From Variovorax beijingensis (lineage in GTDB: Bacteria; Pseudomonadota; Gammaproteobacteria; Burkholderiales; Burkholderiaceae_C), in the NCBI RefSeq assembly GCF_003951285.1, contig NZ_RXFQ01000011.1:146336-210335 (forward strand): DNA of 64,000 bases. The letters run 5' to 3'. Under the pieces are notes generated by a model, which worked only from the letters and a program-made list of their open reading frames with translations, had not been told where the DNA came from and made no database searches. The position numbers and the translations under genes are program-made. This document shows positions 44,907 through 55,727 of the stretch, in pieces (position 1 is the stretch's first letter; each line of letters starts with the position of its first letter).

Positions 44907-45659
44907 TCAGCGAGCCGCAGATGCGGCGCGACTCTCCGCCGCCGTCAGGGACACCGCCGGATAGCGGATGAGCGGGCGCCCGTTGAGGGCCTGCAGGCTC
45001 CGGTTGTTGTGGGCATAGCGCGCACGGAACTGCGCAATCTGGGCGGGCGCCAGCGGCACGGGCGCCTGCAGCACGTACCACTCGACGTTCTCCGTCAGCG
45101 GCGGCGTGGTCAACGAGCCCAGGTAGTGGAAGTAGGCCTTGTCCCTGGGCAGGAGCACAGAGATGTCGGTCGCCGGCAACTCGCCGCGGCCGTCCTTGCC
45201 GAGCGCGCCCAGCACCTTGGCCGCCAGCGGATTGGCCGGCCCCTCGCGGTACATGACGCCGACCACTGCCAGGCGGCCATCCGCGGCGCGGAACACGAAG
45301 TGCCCCTCCAGCGGGAAATGCTTTCCGTTCAGCGTGTGTTCGCTTTCGGCATGGAAGTGAAACTGCATCAGCTTGAAATGCCGCCCGCGGATCATGGCCT
45401 CGGGCCCCTTCGCCTCGACCTCCACCGCATGCCCGTTGTCGACGACTTCGAGCCTTGCGCGGGCGTGGTTCAGGCGGATGTCCTGCGGCTCGAGCGCATC
45501 GCCGGGCCGGGCCTCGTGCGTGGGAATGTCGATCGGCGATTGGGCGCTGTCGTGCACCGCCTTCCAGCTGTCCTGGTGCTCGTAGTCGAGCGTCTGGGCA
45601 TGGAGCGTGGAGGTCGCGAGCAGCGCAACGGCCAGAAGATGGCGAAAAACGGGAGGCAT
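44907..45659 (-). CDS. Periplasmic alpha-class carbonic anhydrase
   Basis: 250-residue exported zinc enzyme interconverting CO2 and bicarbonate. Signal peptide MPPVFRHLLAVALLATSTLHAQ from ATG 45659; the longer frame to 45773 has no signal. Motifs: QSPIDI, zinc ligands in MQFHFHAESEH (HxH) plus EGHFVF, and YLGSLTTPP near the substrate site. Motif content is complete. Divergent from the copper ATPase locus with a 191-bp spacer, but no functional link is evident. Confidence 0.92.
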   Translation of the reverse strand: MPPVFRHLLAVALLATSTLHAQTLDYEHQDSWKAVHDSAQSPIDIPTHEARPGDALEPQDIRLNHARARLEVVDNGHAVEVEAKGPEAMIRGRHFKLMQFHFHAESEHTLNGKHFPLEGHFVFRAADGRLAVVGVMYREGPANPLAAKVLGALGKDGRGELPATDISVLLPRDKAYFHYLGSLTTPPLTENVEWYVLQAPVPLAPAQIAQFRARYAHNNRSLQALNGRPLIRYPAVSLTAAESRAASAAR

Positions 45660-45710
45660 GGGCAGGAATTCCGGCAAGAAAGAAGTTACGAGATGGGCCT
45701 GCCGCACGCC

Positions 45711-45745
45711 TCTTGACCTTGCCACGATGTCAACCCTGAAACTGG
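45711..45745 (+). promoter_or_regulatory. MerR/CueR-like promoter for the copper ATPase locus
   Basis: TTGACC (45713-45718) is followed by TTGCCACGATGTCAA, an imperfect dyad (TTGCCA...TGTCAA), in the region where CueR-type sites overlap an extended 19-bp spacer. A -10 near 45738 (GAAACT) is poor. The placement before a copper ATPase and the left-arm match to CueR sites support the call; the decayed right arm weakens it. Confidence 0.45.
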
Positions 45746-45771
45746 GGCCTGCTTTCAATGAAGGAGACCCC

Positions 45772-45834
45772 ATGCAAGAGCTCGAGATTCAGTCGACGAC
45801 CTGCGGCGCGGCCATTCTCCGGCGGCCGGCCTGA
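45772..45834 (+). CDS. 20-residue ORF, truncated CopZ-like or leader peptide
   Basis: ATG 45772 has a good ribosome site (AAGGAG, 6 nt upstream) and encodes MQELEIQSTTCGAAILRRPA, stopping 16 nt before the ATPase start. The pattern M-x-x-L-x-I-Q-x-x-T-C-G matches the beginning of HMA copper chaperones, whose motif continues as MTCGHC. Here the second Cys is missing and the frame ends early. It may be a copZ remnant or a translated leader that couples ribosomes to the ATPase gene. Confidence 0.45.
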   Translation: MQELEIQSTTCGAAILRRPA

Positions 45835-45850
45835 CCCGAAGCTGACTGCA

Positions 45851-48037
<2,187 letters not shown>

Positions 48038-48121
48038 CGCGCCGCCCCATCGGGTGCGGGGCCCGGCAGCATTCGAATTCGGCCTACATACATTTGGCGC
48101 GGGTTCATGCAAGTTGGACGG

Positions 48122-48340
48122 ATGACACAGCCCATCGAACTCATCATCGAGGAGCCAGCCCTCGGATCATTTGTCTGGCGCCTGCTCGAAACGGATGCGA
48201 ACGGAGCGAACCCCAAGGTGCTTCGCGACGCCTTCGATCCGGCGGACACCTATGAAGCCGCGCTGGCCGCGGGACAGCGCGCGCTCCACAGCGAGATCCG
48301 CCGACGTGCGCCGGCCCAGCCCCACGCCCAGGGCGCGTGA
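48122..48340 (+). CDS. Small protein of unknown family, paralogue at 60484
   Basis: 72 residues (77 if started at 48107). The core I-E-L-I-I-E-E-P-x-L-G-S-F-V-W-R-L-L-E...YEAALAAGQRAL aligns with a 100-residue protein at 60484-60786 (YVEEPEPGWFQWVLIE...YKDAMAKGLLAL). Two copies within 12 kb, one in the island, argue that it is a real gene family. A beta-strand/turn then a helix is likely. Function unknown. Confidence 0.6.
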   Translation: MTQPIELIIEEPALGSFVWRLLETDANGANPKVLRDAFDPADTYEAALAAGQRALHSEIRRRAPAQPHAQGA

Positions 48341-48516
48341 GACGGCGTCCGAGCGAACACGGACTCTCACACACGGCTGGCCTCGAGGGCCTTGGCCAGT
48401 TGCACGATGGTGCCGCCCGGCGCCACCGTGCGAGCGCCGCGCGTCTTCGCTTCGCGAGGCGGGTACGTAAGATTGGCGTCTGCCGGTTTTCCACAATGAC
48501 AAAAGGAGATCTACAG

Positions 48517-49623
48517 ATGCAGAACAAAGCCCTCGAGCCTCGCCGCCGCTTCCTGAAGAACGCCGCGGGCTCCGGACTGGCCGCCTTCGCCGGGCTGGCC
48601 AGCGCGCAGTCCTTCGACTTCAAGCCCAACCAGCGCTACCCCGATCCCTCGGTGCTGATCCTGGACCCGAGCTTTGCCAAGTACCGCATCTACAGCAGCA
48701 CCGTCGAGCAACTGGGCACCGGCATGCGCTGGGCCGAGGGGCCGGTGTACTTTCCGGAAGGCGGCTACCTGCTGTGCAGCGACATTCCGAACAACCGGCT
48801 CATGAAGTACGACGAGAAGACCGGCAAGTTCACGGTGCACAAGCAGAACGCCAACTATGCCAACGGCAACACGCGCGATCGGCAGGGCCGCCTCGTCACC
48901 TGCGAGCATTCGGTCACGCGCCGCGTGGTGCGCACCGAGAAGAACGGCCGCATCACCGTGCTGGCCGACAGCTACGAGGGCAAGAAGCTCAATGCGCCCA
49001 ACGACGTGGTCGTGAAGTCCGACGACAGCGTGTGGTTCACCGACCCGACCTTCGGCATCAACGGCGAGTGGGAAGGATCGAAGGCCACGCCGGAGCAGGC
49101 CACCACCAACGTCTACCGCATCGCGAAAGACGGCAAGCTCAGCGCCGTCATCACCGATCTGGTGAACCCGAACGGGCTCGCGTTCTCGCCGGACGAGAAG
49201 AAACTCTACGTGGTCGAGTGGAAGGGCACGCCCAACCGCAGCATCTGGAGCTACGACGTTGCAACCGATGGCGCCAGCGTGTCGAACAAGACCAAGCTCA
49301 TCGACGCGGACGGCCCCGGCGCGCTCGACGGATTCCGCGTCGACCGCGACGGCAACCTCTGGTGCGGATGGGGCTTCAACGGCGCATTCGCACCCGAGCC
49401 CACCGACGTCGGCGGCGGCCTGAAGGCCCACCTGCCGCTCGGAAAATCCGAAGAGATGGACGGCGTGAAGGTCTTCAACCGCGACGGCAAGCCGATCGGT
49501 TTCATCCGTCTTCCGGAACGCTGCGCCAATCTCGAGTTCGGCGGGCCCAAGCGCAACCGCCTCTACATGGCGAGCAGCCATTCACTCTATGCGCTCTACG
49601 TGGAAGCGCACGGCGCGGTCTAG
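48517..49623 (+). CDS. SMP-30/gluconolactonase-family protein, Tat-exported
   Basis: 368-residue six-bladed propeller of the SMP-30/gluconolaconase/LRE family, probably a periplasmic sugar lactonase. The N-end has a twin-arginine signal (RRRFLKNAAGSGLAAFAG) ending ASAQ. Family blocks: RWAEGPVYFPEGGYLLCSDIPN, NAPNDVVVKSDDSVWFTDPTF, NPNGLAFSPDEKKLYVVE and DGFRVDRDGNLW, with the expected Glu, Asn and Asp metal ligands. Start ATG 48517 has AGGAGAT upstream. Its TAG stop lies inside an 8-bp tandem repeat. Confidence 0.9.
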   Translation: MQNKALEPRRRFLKNAAGSGLAAFAGLASAQSFDFKPNQRYPDPSVLILDPSFAKYRIYSSTVEQLGTGMRWAEGPVYFPEGGYLLCSDIPNNRLMKYDEKTGKFTVHKQNANYANGNTRDRQGRLVTCEHSVTRRVVRTEKNGRITVLADSYEGKKLNAPNDVVVKSDDSVWFTDPTFGINGEWEGSKATPEQATTNVYRIAKDGKLSAVITDLVNPNGLAFSPDEKKLYVVEWKGTPNRSIWSYDVATDGASVSNKTKLIDADGPGALDGFRVDRDGNLWCGWGFNGAFAPEPTDVGGGLKAHLPLGKSEEMDGVKVFNRDGKPIGFIRLPERCANLEFGGPKRNRLYMASSHSLYALYVEAHGAV

Positions 49624-49648
49624 CGGTCTAGCGGTCTAGCGGTCTAGC
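49617..49648. repeat. Four tandem copies of GGTCTAGC
   Basis: Four perfect 8-bp repeats span the stop codon of the SMP-30 gene and most of the 33-bp gap to the convergent alginate lyase gene. The unit length is not a multiple of three, so copy-number change could alter the C-end only if the first stop moved. It is short and isolated, not a CRISPR. Confidence 0.8.
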
Positions 49649-49656
49649 GCTCGGGC

Positions 49657-51792
49657 CTAGACCAGCGCCGCAATCTCCGCGGCACCCAGCGCGCCCTGGT
49701 AGATGCGGAAATCGCCAAGGCGCCCGCGCAGCGGCGGATCGTTCGGATACTGTGAGCGCCCGAGCAGGTTCCGCGTCGTCTCGCCGAGTTCGCAGGGCGC
49801 AAAGCTCATCTGCGCATTGCTGCCGGCCGCCACGCCGTCGATGTACAGCGTGCCGAGCGTGCCGGACAGGGTCACCGCCACATGCACCCAGCGGCCGGTC
49901 GGCAGCGGCGACGCGCCTTCGATCATCTGCATGTTGTAGCCGTGGACCGGCGAGATGGCGTAGCGCACCTTGCCGGTGTCGCTGCGCGGCGTGAGCATCA
50001 TGTAGCGGCGCTCGCCGGAGCCGAAGTCGAAGACGCGCGACCAGGTCGAGATCTCGTCCAGGAACACCCGGCAGGCGATGGTGAAGTCGGCCACGTTCTT
50101 CACCACGCCCACGGGAAGCTCGGCGTAGTCGGCGGCCGCCTGCGTCTCGCTGAAGTCGCGCTGCAGCAGCAGTTCGGGCTTGATGGCGGCGCGGGCCTCG
50201 TCGGAGGGGTTGCCTTCGCCGGCCGCGGTCAGTGCCACCACCGCGTAGTGGTACACCACACCGGGCGCGACGGTGCTGTCGGTGAAGGTCAGCGTGTCGC
50301 TGATGCCCGTGGCCACCGTGGCGTACGGGCCGCCCGCCATGGTGGCGCGCCTGACCGAATAGCTCAGCGCGCCGGTGCAGCCCCACCAAGACAGCTCGAC
50401 CTGCGGTCCGTGCACGCGCGCGGTGAGCCCGCTCGGTCGCACCGGCGTCGCGATCGGATCTCGCGTGTAGGTGAGCGTTCCGAAGCCGAGCTGGTCGCCG
50501 TTGTTGCCGTCCAGCTCGGGCCGCATCTGCTCGGCCTGCAGCGCGGTGTAGGGCGTGGCAATGCCCAGGCGGTTGGCATAGTGGTTGTGAACGCTTTCCC
50601 AGATGCCGCGCCGGTGGCCGAGGCCGCCGGTCGACAGCACGGTCGCCGTTCCCTGCCGGTTGGCGCTGGTGAGAAAGGGCACGGTGTAGAAGTTGCCGGT
50701 GCCGTCGCGCAGGTTGGACTTGGCCACGTACTCGGCGCCGGCAAGGAAGCGGTTGTTCTCGTAGCCGTAGATGTCGTCGCCCTGGTTCCAGGCCATCTCG
50801 CAGAATGCGCCCGCCAGGCCGATGCCCAGCGTGCAGTGGCCCTGGTCGCGGCCGCTCTCCTGCCACTGGCCGAGGTAGCCGGGATGCACGTGATAAACCG
50901 CCTGCAGGCCCGCGCCGTTGCCCTGGCCCGCCTTGTAGTAGCTGATCGCCTCGTCGTAGAGGTCCAGCCGGTCGCACAGGACGCCGATGGCCAGGATCGA
51001 GCCCATGGCGCACTGGTCCCAGTTGGCCCAGTAGTTGGTGATCACCGCACCGTTGTGCCTGGTGAGGAAGTCGTGGTTGAGCGGGTAGAACACCGTGAGC
51101 ATCATGTTCTGGAAGCGCGCGAAATCGCTGGCCGCCCACCCCGGATAGGACCGCATGATCTCGGCCGCGTTCGCGAACTGCTGGCCGTAGATGCCCGCCG
51201 CCAGGAAGCGATCGGCATTGCCCTCGATCGATGTCAGCGTGGACGACCACTCATTGAGGAACACGACCGCGAGGTCGGCGTAGCGCGTGTCCTCTGACAC
51301 CTTCCAGCGCAGCGCGAGCTGGTAGGCGCGCGCGATGTCGATGTACATCTGCGCGAAGTTCTGCCCGTCGCCGCCGCGTATCACCGTGGCCAGCGGCCGC
51401 GGCTTGGCGCCGAGCTGCGAGCGGCCATTGGACGTGAGCGCGTTCCAGCCGGCGACCCAGGGTTGCGCATTGGCCGCAACCTTCTGGCGCATGCGCTCGA
51501 AGTCGGCCTCGGTGTGCAGCAGGCCGGGGTGCACGAACTTGCGCGCCTGCGGTGCGGGAGGCGCCGCGCCGGGCGCGACTGGCGCATCGGGCGCGGCTGG
51601 CGGGGCGGCCGCCGGGGCCGATGCATCCGCCTGCGGCGCATTGCCCAGCGCGCCGAAGCCGCCCGCCACACCGCCACCACCTCCGCCGCCGCCGCATGCG
51701 GTGGTGCCGAGGGCGGCGAGACCCATGGCGCTCACGCAGAACGCGCGGCGGTCCAGGGGGTTGCTGTTGTTCTGGCTGTTTGATTGAGGCAT
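49657..51792 (-). CDS. Alginate-lyase-domain lipoprotein with Fn3 and LamG-like domains
   Basis: 711 residues. A twin-arginine lipoprotein signal (LDRRAFCVSAMGLAALGTTAC) precedes eight glycines and an Ala/Pro linker. Residues about 90-440 form an alpha/alpha toroid of the alginate_lyase type (FLNEWSSTLTSIEGNADRFL, NWDQCAMGSILAIGVLCDR, ESGRDQGHCTLGIGL). A fibronectin-III-like segment (SGLTARVHGPQVELSWWG) and a C-terminal LamG-like jelly roll (WVHVAVTLSGTLGTLYIDG) follow. Probably cell-surface polysaccharide cleavage; polymer unknown. ATG 51792 preferred to TTG 51813. Confidence 0.85.
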   Translation of the reverse strand: MPQSNSQNNSNPLDRRAFCVSAMGLAALGTTACGGGGGGGGVAGGFGALGNAPQADASAPAAAPPAAPDAPVAPGAAPPAPQARKFVHPGLLHTEADFERMRQKVAANAQPWVAGWNALTSNGRSQLGAKPRPLATVIRGGDGQNFAQMYIDIARAYQLALRWKVSEDTRYADLAVVFLNEWSSTLTSIEGNADRFLAAGIYGQQFANAAEIMRSYPGWAASDFARFQNMMLTVFYPLNHDFLTRHNGAVITNYWANWDQCAMGSILAIGVLCDRLDLYDEAISYYKAGQGNGAGLQAVYHVHPGYLGQWQESGRDQGHCTLGIGLAGAFCEMAWNQGDDIYGYENNRFLAGAEYVAKSNLRDGTGNFYTVPFLTSANRQGTATVLSTGGLGHRRGIWESVHNHYANRLGIATPYTALQAEQMRPELDGNNGDQLGFGTLTYTRDPIATPVRPSGLTARVHGPQVELSWWGCTGALSYSVRRATMAGGPYATVATGISDTLTFTDSTVAPGVVYHYAVVALTAAGEGNPSDEARAAIKPELLLQRDFSETQAAADYAELPVGVVKNVADFTIACRVFLDEISTWSRVFDFGSGERRYMMLTPRSDTGKVRYAISPVHGYNMQMIEGASPLPTGRWVHVAVTLSGTLGTLYIDGVAAGSNAQMSFAPCELGETTRNLLGRSQYPNDPPLRGRLGDFRIYQGALGAAEIAALV

Positions 51793-51926
51793 GTCGAAGT
51801 CAAGATTTGTCAAATCTCGTTACCGCAACATGCATGCCCGATCCGCGGATGAATCCTTTCCTATGCGCCGCCTGGTCGAACCCGGACGACGGAACGCCGC
51901 GGATGCGCGAGAAGCCTCGCCTCGGA

Positions 51927-51940
51927 TGACATTGGTGTCA
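51927..51940. promoter_or_regulatory. TGACA-N4-TGTCA dyad
   Basis: TGACATTGGTGTCA lies in the divergent spacer between the alginate lyase gene and the gene at 52064. The same half-sites recur in tandem at 57975 and 58006 in the island. Confidence 0.35.
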
Positions 51941-52063
51941 CCCTGAACATCGACGCGCTCAGAAATGTCACGTCCACGACCACATGCGCCTTGATGACGT
52001 AGAGTGGCCAGCGAAGTCCGCCCCCCGGCAACCAACGATCTTTCAGCATTGAAGTACGTTCGA

Positions 52064-53476
52064 ATGGATTTGCAGCCGCATCACCTCGACGCCCTTCTCC
52101 TGGCCGCCTTGCGCACCGCCCCGCGCAGGTACCGCCTGCCGCCCCTGCCGGCCGATGCCGAGGCGGCCGTGGCCGGCGGCACCGAAGCCACGCTCGCCTT
52201 TGCAATGGAAGCTGCGCGCATCGAGAAAGCATCGCCCGCGGCGCTACCGGGCCACGATGGCATCCAGGCGCTTTTCACCCGCGCGCTGGCGCAGTTGATC
52301 CGCGAGGCGCTCGCGCCCGAGCGCGGCGACCCGGCGTTCCAGGCCGCGATGCTGCAGGCGCAGGATGCGCAGGTGCATGAGCATGTGCAGCTGTCCCGGC
52401 AGCGCGCGGCTGATCGGCGCACCCTGAGAATGGCGGTCGATGCCATCGCGCACCCCGGCAAGCTGCGGCGCGAGGCAGCCGGCGCCGCGCGCGACGCGCT
52501 GGGCCGGCTGCACGGCCTTGCAGCAGCGGGCGCATGGACGGAACTTGCGCAGGCCATCGGGCGGCTGCTCGCGCAGGAACTCCCCGGCGCCGGAAACTTT
52601 CGCGCGCCGTTGGAAGCGATCCAGTCCAGCCCCGCGCTGCAGCGGCTGGCACGCGGCAGCGAGCTGCTCCGGCTCGAGAGCGTGCAGCGCTACCAGGCGC
52701 TGTGCGAACGGCGCGGACCGCTCGCGGGCAGCGATGCGGCGGCCGCCGAAGGGCGCGCATCGGCGCAGCAGGGCCGGATCGCCGAGCACGCTGCGGTCGA
52801 GGCATTCCGCAAGATCGCCGGCATGCTGAACCGGCATCGCAAGGGAGCCACCACCTACCGCGTCGCCCGCGGTCTTCGCACGCCGCGCGGGTTTCCGGGA
52901 GAAGCGCGCAAGGCCAAGGAAGAATGGGATGCCGCCATCGTGCGCGGCGATGCATGCGGCGAAGCGGATGGCGGCGCCGACCTCGTTCTCCTCGCCGAAA
53001 CCAAGGCATCGCCCGCCGCGGCCACGTCCGACTTTCCGCGCCTGCTGCGCGGCCTGCGGCGCCTTGCGCAGGCCCGTGCCGAAGCGGTCTACGCCTTCGC
53101 GTCGGCCGACGGCGAGCAGCGCATCGCCGGTGCATCGCTGCAAGGCATGCGCCCGATCCGCCGCCTGTTGCCGCCCCACGTGATCTATTGCTGCTCGGCA
53201 CCGCCCGAAGCTTTGCCGCAGCCGCTGGGCGCCGCCACCAAGGCCGTGCTGCTCGCCGAGCCCGCGAGCCTCGCCTTCGCGCAGCAACTCGCGCGCGGCG
53301 AAGCGCCATCGCATGCCGCACTGGCCCCGGTCTGGCACGCGCTGGCCACGGCACCGCGGCTGCAGGCCGCATTGCACCAGTACGAAACCGCGCAGAAGGC
53401 ACGCGCGGCCATGCTGCATCCGGACGACCTGCTGGCGTCGTTGGCGCATTGCCTGCAGCGTTCCTACTCCTCCTGA
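52064..53476 (+). CDS. Uncharacterised protein with PD-(D/E)XK nuclease-like motif
   Basis: 470 residues, Ala/Arg-rich and mostly helical in the first half. Residues about 235-345 fit the restriction-endonuclease-like fold: Glu246 in AEHAAVEAF, Asp289 in KEEWDAAIV, and Glu312-x-Lys314 in ADLVLLAETKAS, i.e. E...D-x22-ExK on predicted helix-strand-strand. The helix SDFPRLLRGLRRLAQA after ExK is also typical. I do not recognise the full-length family. ATG 52064 was chosen; GTG 52004 would add 20 residues. The stop overlaps the convergent mscS pseudogene by 13 bp. Confidence 0.6.
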   Translation: MDLQPHHLDALLLAALRTAPRRYRLPPLPADAEAAVAGGTEATLAFAMEAARIEKASPAALPGHDGIQALFTRALAQLIREALAPERGDPAFQAAMLQAQDAQVHEHVQLSRQRAADRRTLRMAVDAIAHPGKLRREAAGAARDALGRLHGLAAAGAWTELAQAIGRLLAQELPGAGNFRAPLEAIQSSPALQRLARGSELLRLESVQRYQALCERRGPLAGSDAAAAEGRASAQQGRIAEHAAVEAFRKIAGMLNRHRKGATTYRVARGLRTPRGFPGEARKAKEEWDAAIVRGDACGEADGGADLVLLAETKASPAAATSDFPRLLRGLRRLAQARAEAVYAFASADGEQRIAGASLQGMRPIRRLLPPHVIYCCSAPPEALPQPLGAATKAVLLAEPASLAFAQQLARGEAPSHAALAPVWHALATAPRLQAALHQYETAQKARAAMLHPDDLLASLAHCLQRSYSS

Positions 53477-54370
53477 GTGGCCGGCTCCTTCGCCACCGCG
53501 GGGCGGCCCTCGGGCGACAGCACATGCAGGGATCGCGCCGGAATCGCGAACTCCACGTCCAGGCGCTGCTGCTCGTCCATGTAGAGCGCGTAGTCCGGCG
53601 TGGTCACGAAGTACACCACCTCGAAGTCGAGCGAGCTTTCGCCGAAGGCCTGGAAGTGCACGCGGTCCAGCCGCAGCGAGGGCCGCGACGCGATCAGCCG
53701 CTTCACGATGCCCGGTATGGCTTCCAGCTGTTCGGGCGTGCTGCGGTAGCTCACGCCAAACTTGAAGGCGATGCGGCGCTCGTCCATGCGGCGATAGTTC
53801 TTCACGGTCTGCTTGAGCAGGTCGGTGTTGCCGATCACGATCTGCTCGCCGCTCAGGCTGCGCAGCCGCGTGGTCTTGAGGCCGATGTGCTGCACCGTGC
53901 CCAAGAGATCGCCGATGCCGATTGCATCGCCCACCTCGAACGGCTTGTCGACGGCGATGGACAGCGAGGCGAACAGGTCGCCCAGGATGTTCTGCATCGC
54001 AAGGGCAATCGCAATGCCGCCCACAGCACGGTGCGCAGCGACCACGACATCAGCGTGGCCGATGCGCTGACCTGCGTCATGCTCGCGGAGGAATGGCGCT
54101 GCTCGTAGCGGCGCAGCCCGAAGCCTATTGCGCGCGTGAACCACAGGCCCGCCTGCAGCGCGAGCGCAATGAACCACAGCTGCCCGACGCGCTGGTTCCA
54201 GCGCTCGGGCAGCTCGAGCATGCCCACGCCGACGAGCAGCGCGGCCAGCACCAGGAATGCGCGGTTGGTGCCGGCCAGCACTTCGACCACCGTGTCGTCG
54301 ATGCCGCCAGGTCGGGCACCGGCAGCCCCAGCAGCGTTGCATCGGCCAGAGCGCCGAGTGCTTCGTTCAT
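53464..54370 (-). pseudogene. Broken MscS-family mechanosensitive channel gene
   Basis: Channel fragments lie in three frames. MNEALGALADATLLGLPVPDL (from ATG 54370) shifts near 54300-54312 to GIDDTVVEVLAGTNRAFLVL. That reading gives two membrane helices up to SLRTVLWA, then shifts at 54016-54024 to VGGIAIALAMQNILGDLFAS and a normal MscS beta/alpha domain to 53464. The usual ~20 residues between VLWA and VGG (LSNLGVNITAFVASLG-type) are absent. The junction GTGGGCGGC could join two similar short sequences, suggesting a microhomology deletion. Confidence 0.75.
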
Positions 54371-54406
54371 GCGCGGGCAACCTTCTTCTTCATGCGTTGT
54401 GGCGCG

Positions 54407-54790
54407 TCAGCTCTTCGGGCGGACATGGATTTCCGGCAGTCTGTCGTCGTAGAAAGCCATGCGGCCCTTCAGCGCCTGGTGCTCGCCGTACGGATCCTCA
54501 TACGACCAGACCGCGTCCTCGAGCTGCCGTTCGCCCACGTTCAGGCTGTAATAGCTCGCGGTGCCCTTGAACGGGCATTCGGACGTGGTCTGCGAACGCT
54601 TCAGCTTCTCGGTGCGGACGTCGGTGCGCGGAAAGTAGCAGCGCACCGGCGACTTGTCCTCGACCACCTTGATCACCTCCGCCGAACTCGCGACGACCAC
54701 GCCTTCGACCTCGACCTCCATCGGCTGGCGAAGCGGTTCTTCGCGCACCTGGTGGTCGGGCCATTTCTGGTGTCCTGGTGATTTGCTCAT
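54407..54790 (-). CDS. DUF427 domain protein
   Basis: 127-residue cytosolic protein of the DUF427 family, small beta-rich proteins of unknown function. Characteristic stretch: VVVASSAEVIKVVEDKSPV, YFPRTDV, TTSECPFKGTASYYSL, and EDAVWSYEDPY, including the conserved Cys in CPFKG. Start at 54790 overlaps the stop of the upstream hydrolase gene by 4 bases, so both are expressed together. Only the family is known. Confidence 0.88.
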   Translation of the reverse strand: MSKSPGHQKWPDHQVREEPLRQPMEVEVEGVVVASSAEVIKVVEDKSPVRCYFPRTDVRTEKLKRSQTTSECPFKGTASYYSLNVGERQLEDAVWSYEDPYGEHQALKGRMAFYDDRLPEIHVRPKS

Positions 54791-55503
54791 TTCTTCGTGC
54801 TCCTGGAGGGATCGAGATGGTCCCGAAACCAGTCGCGCGCCAATTTCGACACCGTGCCCAGCGCTTCGGGCTCTTCGAAAAGATGCGTCGCACCGGGCAC
54901 GAGCGAAAGCCGCTTCTCGCCGCGCAGCGCCGCAAGGGCTTGCCAGTTCATGTCGATCACCGGCCCGTCGTTGCCGCCGACGATCAGCAGCGTGGGCGCG
55001 CGCACGCGCTCGAGCGCCTGCCCGGCCAGGTCGGGCCGCCCGCCGCGCGAGACCACGGCGTGCACCGCGTCGGGCCGCTGCGCCGCCGCCACCAGCGCAG
55101 CACCCGCGCCGGTGCTCGCACCGAAGTAGCCGATCCTCAGGCCCGCGGCGGGCTCGCAGTCGCACAGCCAGTCGGTCAGGCCGACGAGCCGGTCGGCCAG
55201 CATGTCGATGTCGAAGCGCAGCTCGCGCGTGCGCTCGTCGATGGCCTCTTCGTCGGAGGTCAGGAGGTCGACGAGCAGCGTGGCCAGCTTCGCCTCGTTG
55301 AGGCTCTCCGCGACCTGGCGGTTGCGCGGGCTGAAGCGGCTGCTGCCGCTGCCATGCGCAAACAGCACGATGCCGCGGGAGGCCGCCGGCAGGCTCAGGT
55401 CGGCCTCCAGCGTCACGGAAGAGCGCAGGGGAATTCGGAGCGCACGGCGCTCGACGGTTCGGGATGGGAAGGTCAATTCCTGGCTTCCTTTTGCGCGAGG
55501 CAT
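54787..55503 (-). CDS. Alpha/beta hydrolase, dienelactone-hydrolase-like
   Basis: 238-residue alpha/beta hydrolase. The N-terminal strand IVLFAHGSGSSRFSPRN carries the oxyanion HGSGS, the nucleophile elbow is GYFGASTGAGAA, an acid lies in IVGGNDGPVI, and the C-terminal His in PGATHLFEE. The pattern matches bacterial dienelactone-hydrolase-like esterases often encoded near phosphoribosyltransferases or DUF427. Overlaps DUF427 by ATGA. Confidence 0.88.
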   Translation of the reverse strand: MPRAKGSQELTFPSRTVERRALRIPLRSSVTLEADLSLPAASRGIVLFAHGSGSSRFSPRNRQVAESLNEAKLATLLVDLLTSDEEAIDERTRELRFDIDMLADRLVGLTDWLCDCEPAAGLRIGYFGASTGAGAALVAAAQRPDAVHAVVSRGGRPDLAGQALERVRAPTLLIVGGNDGPVIDMNWQALAALRGEKRLSLVPGATHLFEEPEALGTVSKLARDWFRDHLDPSRSTKK

Positions 55504-55727
55504 TTCGCTCTTTGTGTGTGCTCGGCCTCGCCATCGGTCACCTTATTTTTTTGCAGCGGTTCTTCTGTAGGGCGATGCTCACATTCGCGTAGGTGCAGTG
55601 GAGCGTTGCATATTGAAAGAAAACTGCGCTGCAGGTGGGTCAATGCCGCCGAGCCCTCATGGTGCGAGGCGCTCAATGCCAAGATCCATTCGCAGGCGCC
55701 GCATCGCGTCCTGCAAAGGAGGTCACC

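Noticed and set aside
45758..45850. Copper ATPase starting at 45758
   Set aside because: The extra N-terminal residues have no family likeness and overlap a small ORF with a better ribosome site; the His-rich N-end at 45851 fits better.
49617..49648. CRISPR or attachment repeat
   Set aside because: Units of 8 bp with no spacers and no cas or integrase genes.
53853..54380. Separate small membrane-protein gene
   Set aside because: Its first part is the missing membrane segment of the neighbouring MscS frame, so it is one broken gene, not two.
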